NCBI GenBank assembly: GCA_024500155.1
Contig: CM044880.1
Location: 1,922,001-1,986,000 of the forward strand
Reading direction: 5' to 3'
Source of the DNA: Chenopodium formosanum
Taxonomy: Eukaryota; Streptophyta; Magnoliopsida; Caryophyllales; Amaranthaceae
DNA: 64,000 nt
Every line of letters starts with the position of its first letter. The stretch's first letter is position 1. Of this stretch, positions 56,913 to 64,000 are shown in pieces. Both the position numbers and the translations under genes were made by a program. The notes beneath the pieces are model-generated. The model was not told the DNA's origin, ran no database searches, and saw only the letters and a program-made list of their open reading frames with translations.

Positions 56913-57191
56913 AAAACAGAGGAAGTATAACTGTATGAGACTCACGTGAAGTTGGAGTGTTCAAGGCTCAAGCCATTACAATAGAAATAACGCCATACCT
57001 ACAAATAAGAGTAATATTTTGGAACGCTCTTTATTATATAGCCCAATGTATAGAAATTAAAGGAGCAATTATCATAGTGTGGCTTTGTTACTACTCCATT
57101 GTACTTACAGCCTGATTACAACAGATTTCAGCGCAAATATAGGCTTCCACCCTAAGGCTGTCAGATCTCCCCTTCCTTATATTCACTCTCA

Positions 57192-59788
57192 ATGGTGAAT
57201 TTTATCCAAACCCTTATCCTACTTCTCTCTATCTCTCTTTCTCTCTCCTTTGACCTTGAATTGACATACATGGCAAATAACGGTCAAGATTTCCCAATCG
57301 AAGAAGCTACAATCACAGCCATCCATCAAGCCTTCTCACAAAACAAACTAACCTGTAAACAACTCGTTGACTATTACCTTAATCGCATCGAAACATTAAA
57401 CCCTATCCTACGCGCAGTTGTTGAGGTTAACCCGGACGCGCAGGCTCTCGCCGACGTTGCCGATCAGGAGAGAGTAAATGGGCGTCAGTTGGGCGCGTTG
57501 CACGGTATACCGGTGTTAGTGAAGGATACAATTGGGACTAAAGATAAAATGGGGACCACAGCCGGGTCGTACGCGCTGGTGGGGTCAGTGGTGGCGCGTG
57601 AGTCGACGGCTGTAGAAAGATTGAGGAAAGGCGGAGCAGTGATATTGGGGAAGGCTAGTTTGTCTGAGTGGTATAAACTTCGGTCTATTGATCATCTCCC
57701 CAATGGCTGGTCTGCTAGAGCTGGCCAAGGAGTGGTTAGTTCTCTTACTTTTGAATATGAACATTTTTTAAATTTTGAACATTTTTGTATTATAGTACCA
57801 GTATTAAAAGCTACTTTACGACTCGTTTGATAGATTGTACTAAATGATGGTCAGTTTGTTAGAGTGCTAAACATGTCATTTCTTGGTCTAATCCAACAAA
57901 TTTATGTAGTACTCTGTACTCCTTATGAAGAAAGCTTGTACGTATCTTGATCTTGATTAGTGACATGTTGGTTTTTCTAGGGCCGAACTTTAAATTTCTT
58001 TATTGACCGTAGAATTTACTCGTACAAATCATGTTTTAATTTTCTCATACAAACGATGTTTCTAGATTTTTGTAGTTAAAAGTAATTTTTGAATTTATAC
58101 TCCGTATTATAATGGGGATTTGATTAAGCATTGATATACGAAAAACTAATGTTGTATATATTAGGAATGTAGGATATACTAGATCCATGCTCAATTTCAG
58201 TTGTTCATGAAAATTATTTGGACATTTGTGTAAAAAACACTAATTCAAGGCGTAAATTAATGAAAGCTTGCATTAGAAATTAGATCTTAGTTGTTTACAG
58301 ATCAATGAGACCCTTATTTACGTCTCCAATGGGGTACTGTTAGTTGTTCAGGAGAGAAACTTGTATTGTACTTGAAGCTTAAGTTACTATGTGACTATCT
58401 CATATCTCTAACACTATGACAACCAATTTAGTGCATTTAGCTACTTAGCTGAGTTTATACGATTTTGATTTGCCAACCTCATCTTATTGATCTTTATCGA
58501 ACCATGTAGAACCCATATGTAAAATCTGCTGATCCATGTGGCTCAAGCAGTGGTTCAGCTATATCTGTAGTGGCGAATCTGGTGGCTGTATCACTTGGTA
58601 CTGATACTCACAGTTCCATCATCTGCCCTTCTGATCATAACTCTGCTGTGGGTCTTAGGCCTACCGTAGGACTTGTAAGCCGGGCCGGTGTAATTCCAAT
58701 TTCATCCCGCCAAGACACCGTTGGGTAAGTAAGAGATAATCTAAACTAATCTATGTAATTTACTATAACATCAGAGTATCAATTTAATCTTTGGTGATAA
58801 TGTGATCAACTTGCAGGCCTATATGTAGGACTGTTTCTGATTGTGTGTATGTTCTAGACGAGATTGCTGGTTTCGACCCTAGGGATGAGAAAGCTACGAA
58901 AAGTTCATCGAAATTTATACCACAAGGAGGATACAAGCAATTCCTTAAGGAGGATGGACTTAAAGGAAAGCGGCTAGGCATTGTCAGACACCCCTTTGTT
59001 AGCTCCCTACATGAATCTACTGTGGCTCAAGCTTTCGAACGCCATCTCAAAACATTAAGGTATAGCTAAGCTAAACACCTACATTTGGTGTCCATGAATG
59101 AATTTGATTTTCAAGTTAGTGGGTTGAATTGTAAAAATGCAGAGAGAAAGGAGCAATATTAGTGGATGACCTTGAGATTTCGAACATTGATGAGATACTT
59201 AACCCTCATCATAGTGGTGAAATAACAGCAATGCTTGCTGATTTCAAGCACGCGATTCCTGAATACCTCGAGGGACTTGAGTCTTCACCCGTGAGGTCCC
59301 TAGCAGACATTATCGCCTTTAATGAGAACAATCCTGATCTGGTATGTAGTTAACCATTTAAATTTCCTCTTATTAAACAATTACAATGAGCAAATTTGTC
59401 TAAAATCTTGCTGTTACAGGAGAGGACTAATGAGTATGGGCAAGATGGATTTATCGAGGCAGAAAATATGCAAGGAAACGAGGAGGAAATAGAGCAGATA
59501 GTCGAGCATCTTGACAAGCTGAACAAGGAAGGGTTCGAGAAAATGATGGAAGATAACAAATTAGACGCAATGGTGAGTCCCGGAACAAAGGCTATCCCTG
59601 TGATGGCTATTGGAGGGTACCCTGGGATCACAGTTCCAGCTGGTTATGATGAACATGGTGTTCCGTTTGGTATGTTATTCTCGGGGTTGAAGGGAACGGA
59701 ACCAAAGCTAATCGAGAGTGCTTATGGGTTCGAACAAGCTACTCTGGCTAGGAAGCCTCCCCTGTTTGATTCACCTGAATGGCTTTAA
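57192..59788 (+). CDS. Amidase-signature family protein, secreted form (At4g34880-like)
   Basis: Five exons: 57192-57734, 58510-58724, 58817-59059, 59143-59341, 59420-59788; 1569 nt, 522 residues. All introns are GT-AG with matching phases. Amidase-signature enzymes hydrolyse carboxamides with a Ser-cisSer-Lys triad. The Lys is in HGIPVLVKDTI (K111), the cis-Ser in CGSSSGSA (S193/S194), and the nucleophile in GTDTHSSIICP (S217). A signal peptide (MVNFIQTLILLLSISLSLSF) points to secretion; an internal ATG at residue 27 could give a cytosolic form. Conserved PNGWSA, VGLRPTVGLVSRAGVIPIS, RQDTVG and GGYPGITVPAGY support the family. The usual D-G before the nucleophile is H-S here, which may affect the oxyanion loop. 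The substrate is unknown. Confidence 0.93.
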
Positions 59789-60572
59789 GGGTGAAAAATG
59801 TGCCCTTACTATGATTCTTAATGTGCTTATGACTTGTGACATGTTGGCCTTGATGATTTATTTTTGTACTTTAAAAGAAAGATTCTTAATGAATTGATGT
59901 GGTTGTTAAATGTTGATTAAGTCTTCTAGCTACCACAAATTGCATACAATACAAAATCTTCATGGATAATTGGGTTATACTGTCAAGGAAATATCAAGAT
60001 GTAAATACAAGTAGATTGAAAATCTTGCAAAAATTTGCCTACATTTCCAAATTGACCCCAAAGTATCACAATTAATTAACAAAAATAAAACCAATGTTTC
60101 ACAAATGAAATCGAAGTAAGAAACAAAATAATATTACAACTTAAGTTTGTTAAAGAAAAAAATGTTACAGACATGTATTGAGTATGCCTTGCCCTAGCTA
60201 GCCATCTCGTTCGAGAAAATGATAATGGTGATCACCTACAAAGTATACCTGTGAATTAGCTCTTGGTCTTATGGGCTCTATGGGAGCATTGCCTAAGAGC
60301 TTTCTTATGCCATCAAAAAAAAAAAAAAAAAAAAAAAAAAGGTAAAAAAAAAAAAGAAAAATGCCCTGGATCTCTTTTCTCTGGGCAATAAGTATATATG
60401 AACCCCACCAAACTGTGTGGATAACAAAAATAATCCACCTTTTTCTTTTTTTTGGGTTGTTTTTATGATTAGTAAAATTGAATTTTTAAGTTAGAGATAT
60501 AATCTTATGGGTATTATATCATATGATATACTAGTATGTAGTATAGTAGTAGTAAGTTTGAAGCTTCTTTGA
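59789..60572. other. Spacer between convergent amidase and NAC genes
   Basis: Holds the 3' UTRs of both genes and a 26-nt A homopolymer (60315-60340). No other gene. Confidence 0.6.
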
Positions 60573-62603
60573 TCAATCTTCTAAAGGCAGATTTATGGAA
60601 GTGCCTTGAGTTGAGCAAAGATCAAATATGTCTTCAAACATAATTGCTCCTTTCATATAATCCTTGAATTTGTCACACCCCAAGTTGCTCATTTCTTGAT
60701 GATGATCCATTGGCTTCAATGACATTGTTGTCTCTGATATATTCATTTGAGGGAAATCATCAATCGCCAATGGCGGTAAATTGAAGTAATTATTTGCCAT
60801 TTGCATATCCTGTTGCAAAAGTACATTACATTAGTATAAATCACTAGAAAAGTGCATTTTAATTAAGTTAACATATCACGTTACATTACAGGTCAAATGT
60901 CCTTACTTATTAGATAATAATTCTAATATTATATGGAATAATTAAGTTGACACGTTACTAGCTAGCTCAGATAATACTGTCAAGATGAGTACGTGACTAG
61001 TTGTTCCAGAAGGGGTGGGCCCGGGTATAATGAAGGGGACACAAACAAGCTTATTTGGCTACTAAAAATGATGATAGGAAGTGAGGAAAATGAGGGAAAA
61101 AGTAGAAAAAAGATGTTTAGAGTCAGTCAAAAGAAGCCATAGAAGTTGGTGAAGAAAGCTAGCTAGCTAAGCTCACTAGATAGATGATTCTCTCCAGTCA
61201 TAACACAGTCAGTGAGTGAGTGAGTCAGTCCAAGCTAATTTCAAGAGAGATGAATTAGAAGCAAATCTAATAAGCTTTATGAAAAGGAGGTAAATATATC
61301 ACTTGGGAATTAGCCCTTTCTTACTTTAATTTTAGGATCAAAAGAGATACTCAAAGGTCTTATCTTTGTTGGACCATTTCCAGACTATGGGAAAACTCTT
61401 CTATCTACTTTACTCTTTTTTTCTTTGTGAACTAATCATTACTAGTTTTCTAACATCACAATCCTTTTTAATTTTTTTTTAAAAGAAATTTTATAATCTT
61501 TCTAAAATTATTTATGAGAGTTATATTAGAATTTTAAGCAATAGACCAACAATTATTTTTTCAATGAAGTATCATCATTTTCTTATTGCAGACTGAGTGT
61601 TATTTATTCTAAATAATGCGCTCAAAAACCGAACAATTAAAGGAAAAAAACACCTTTTTCTTTATAAATCGAAGCACTGAAGAAGGGTTTCATAAACTTA
61701 CTACCATATTATTTAATGTAAAGAGAGTTACAAAAAACAAATTATTAAATAGGATTCGATCTCAAGTTTTAGGTTGTGGATACCAGGCCATCCCAATAAT
61801 TTCACCAATTAAGCTAGATAGGACCCAAACCACACAATTTTTTGAATGTGTTTGTTCAATAATTTTCTTTTAAAAATTTAAGTGTTTGAGCAAATATCTT
61901 CTCATAACTTAAATCAACGGTAATGACTAATGAGTTTGAAAGGCAAAAAAAATGATTTGATAAGAAAAAACTTTCTTCCTCAAAGAAGAACATTAAAGCA
62001 ACAAGTATGACATAGGGCCGCAAAACAAAAGAAGATACATGCTTAAAGAGTTAAAGCTTGATCAAAGACTCTTGACTTAGCTTGAAATGTAATTTGACCT
62101 CATGATTAACTGATTATTAAAGCTAAACAGTAAAATTCATGATAACTCAAATTTGATACTTTATTATATAATCTTTATAACTTTTATCATTAAAAAAAAA
62201 AAATCAAAGAAATTACCTGGTAAAGATTTGATGAGTAATCAAAGCCAAACGGGTAGAAATGTGCGGAACTATTAGCTTCATCTGCGGCAAATAATGGGGC
62301 TTGTACATCTTGGTCCGTACTTAGGGCACTTCCTGTTGGTGTACCTTCTTGATTAGTCAGCTCTGAAGATGCCTCTGAAGGAAACTTATTAAATCCATCA
62401 TTGTTATTATGTCTTGACAAATGATCTTGATTTTGATTTGCTTCCCTAATTCGTCGAGAAATCTCAATGCCTCTTGTATGATCATCTCCTTGTACATCTT
62501 CGTCTATGCTTTCATTATCTGGGATAAAAACGTCTCCTACTTCTTTCGTCCTTGGATTGTTTTGAATTGTTTTCTTGAAAACACGGCATAATGCATATGA
62601 TTC
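60573..62603 (-). CDS. NAC transcription factor, 3' exons only (partial at window edge)
   Basis: Two exons, 62603-62217 (129 codons) and 60809-60573 (78 codons plus stop), joined by a 1407-bp GT-AG intron in phase 0. The first begins ESYALCRVFKK, the last conserved block of the NAC DNA-binding domain. The rest is the variable activation region, including an acidic FEDIFDLCSTQ motif near the end. The two usual upstream exons with the NAC domain core are not found up to base 64000, so they lie beyond the window and intron 2 is longer than 1.39 kb. YALCRVFKK at this place is seen in the ANAC020/045/057-like clades; the exact clade cannot be set without the missing part. Confidence 0.85.
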
Positions 62604-64000
62604 CTATTATTTTAGTTGAACATAATTAGATAGAGCATTAATTAACATAATATGTAAATATTCGACATTATATGTTGTATCAACAAAAGTATTGAGCATT
62701 AATTATTTTTTACTTTAAGACTCAAAATCGACAGTGAATTACTTAATCTGAATCTAAATTTGATTAACACCGGTCAACAATTAATCTTATGTTAATTAGA
62801 TGATTTTCTAGTAAGACGGCATATATAAGATATTGTTCGACTGTTATAATTAGCTTGCAAAACAAGGTTACTTAAGTTTGCTTAATGATTGACATGATTA
62901 AGTTTCACTAGTCAAATGAAATTGGTATGATTTTTGAAATCATTATGATGATTATATACATTATGATTAACAACATCATTTCAAAAATTATGGTGAAATT
63001 ATTGAAACACATCACGTCAAATCGCAATTTACGAAGCCGACAATCTTTTATAGAAGGGGTGAAATTATAATGTATGTCATGATGATTTAGTGTTAAAATG
63101 TTTTTAAATATAGTGAAGAAATAAATAAATTAAAGGGGTTAGTTTTGAAATGATTCAAATCGATGAAATGTACGTAAATTTGCTACATGAAAAGAAGGGT
63201 TAAGGAAGATAAAGTAAAGAAGAATAATTAATGAATGATAAAAATGAAGGTTGGATCTAGGTTATGACGCGGTAATAGTAGAAAAAGTCGATCAAGATGA
63301 TGATTGCATGATTACTGTCGTCTACGTTTGCTGGATCTCATGCACATAATCATCATTTTTTATAGAATCTTGTCATGCAACGTTCCTTTCTTTTCTTTTT
63401 CAATGTTTTATTCCCTTTTTTTTTTTTTTTTGTTTATTTATTAGTAATCTTACTTATTTTGCAAAATGCTCCTCGTGCTTTCAAATACTACAAACCCTAG
63501 ATCACCACATTTATTCTCAATACTTCTGTTTTTCACCCATACTTTTTTTATCTTTTTCATTTTGTAGCTATATATAAATTCATTAATTACTTGAACTTTG
63601 AAAATTTTAATAATTTGTACTTAGTCTAATATATATGAATTTCATATTTTTTTTTCTCTCTTCCGATCCAGGCCCCAGCCCTTTATTGTTTTAAAAACCT
63701 TTTAAATAGTTTTGCAAGATTTCATTCTAAGAAAATCGCAAAGGAATATTACACGGTGTATCTGAGAGTTCCTAAAACAATTCTTCTAGCTGTACGTGTT
63801 ATGTACGCGCTATCAACTGGTGCACCGCCATATAAGTGTTGAACAAAATTACAATATTTTTTCTTGACATTTATATGAAGTATACTTTTTCTAGATTATA
63901 TGTTACATAACTACTAAAAAAATAAAATAAAACCCCTACATACATATAGAGATATATCTAGTAGACTAGTACTAATAGTAATAACTAAGAAGCGAAGGAG
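62604..64000 (-). other. Probable intron 2 of the NAC gene
   Basis: AT-rich, no ORF with similarity to NAC subdomains A-D or anything else I recognise. The 62603 boundary is preceded on the minus strand by AAAATAATAG, a good acceptor. The alternative is that the exons here are an isolated gene fragment. Confidence 0.5.

Noticed and set aside
62604..64000. Upstream NAC-domain exons inside the window
   Set aside because: I looked on the minus strand for the LPPGFRFHPTDEEL and WKATG blocks and found nothing similar.

Overview
This window is nuclear DNA from a flowering plant, almost certainly a core eudicot. It has spliced genes with AT-rich introns, a chloroplast import receptor, a pentatricopeptide-repeat (PPR) gene, a tandem dirigent cluster, a NAC factor, and dense CACTA, Mutator-like, Copia and miniature elements. 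The spinach/beet family is my guess from general look only; nothing here proves the species.

Layout. 1-1974 has no recognisable gene. 1975-9397 is a minus-strand PPR gene split by a 5.8 kb CACTA transposon (3269-9034) with a 3-bp target duplication. 9.4-13.8 kb is intergenic DNA with several miniature inverted-repeat elements and a long TA microsatellite. 13.8-18.5 kb holds a complete TOC132/TOC120-type preprotein receptor gene, including a 5' UTR intron. 19.7-45.6 kb is a dirigent cluster with six loci: a frameshifted copy (19687-20288), three intact copies (23291-23869, 34393-34986, 44977-45555), one copy cut in two by a Copia retrotransposon (halves at 37817-38063 and 43223-43541), and a degraded copy in the opposite orientation (33516-33775). 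Inside the cluster, 26562-33426 is a 6.9 kb element with about 149-bp terminal inverted repeats, a probable 9-bp target duplication, and a 17-unit array of a roughly 322-bp repeat. I consider this the most unusual object in the window. 46.2-46.5 kb has three tRNA genes (Ala-AGC and two Arg-ACG). 47.8-51.0 kb is a five-exon gene on the minus strand for a tail-anchored protein with a syntaxin-6 N-terminal-like domain. 51-57 kb is repeat-rich spacer. 57.2-59.8 kb is a five-exon amidase gene. 60.6-62.6 kb holds the last two exons of a minus-strand NAC transcription factor whose NAC-domain exons lie outside the window.

Function. The dirigent genes share a signal peptide, a one-exon structure and family motifs. 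They are likely apoplastic proteins that guide stereoselective coupling of phenoxy radicals, but their substrates cannot be read from sequence. The other genes show no shared pathway. The cluster records several ways of losing a duplicate gene: an 8-bp microduplication, a retrotransposon insertion, an internal deletion, and possible loss of a TATA element. Exon boundaries are my own reading of splice sites and reading frames, without transcript evidence.
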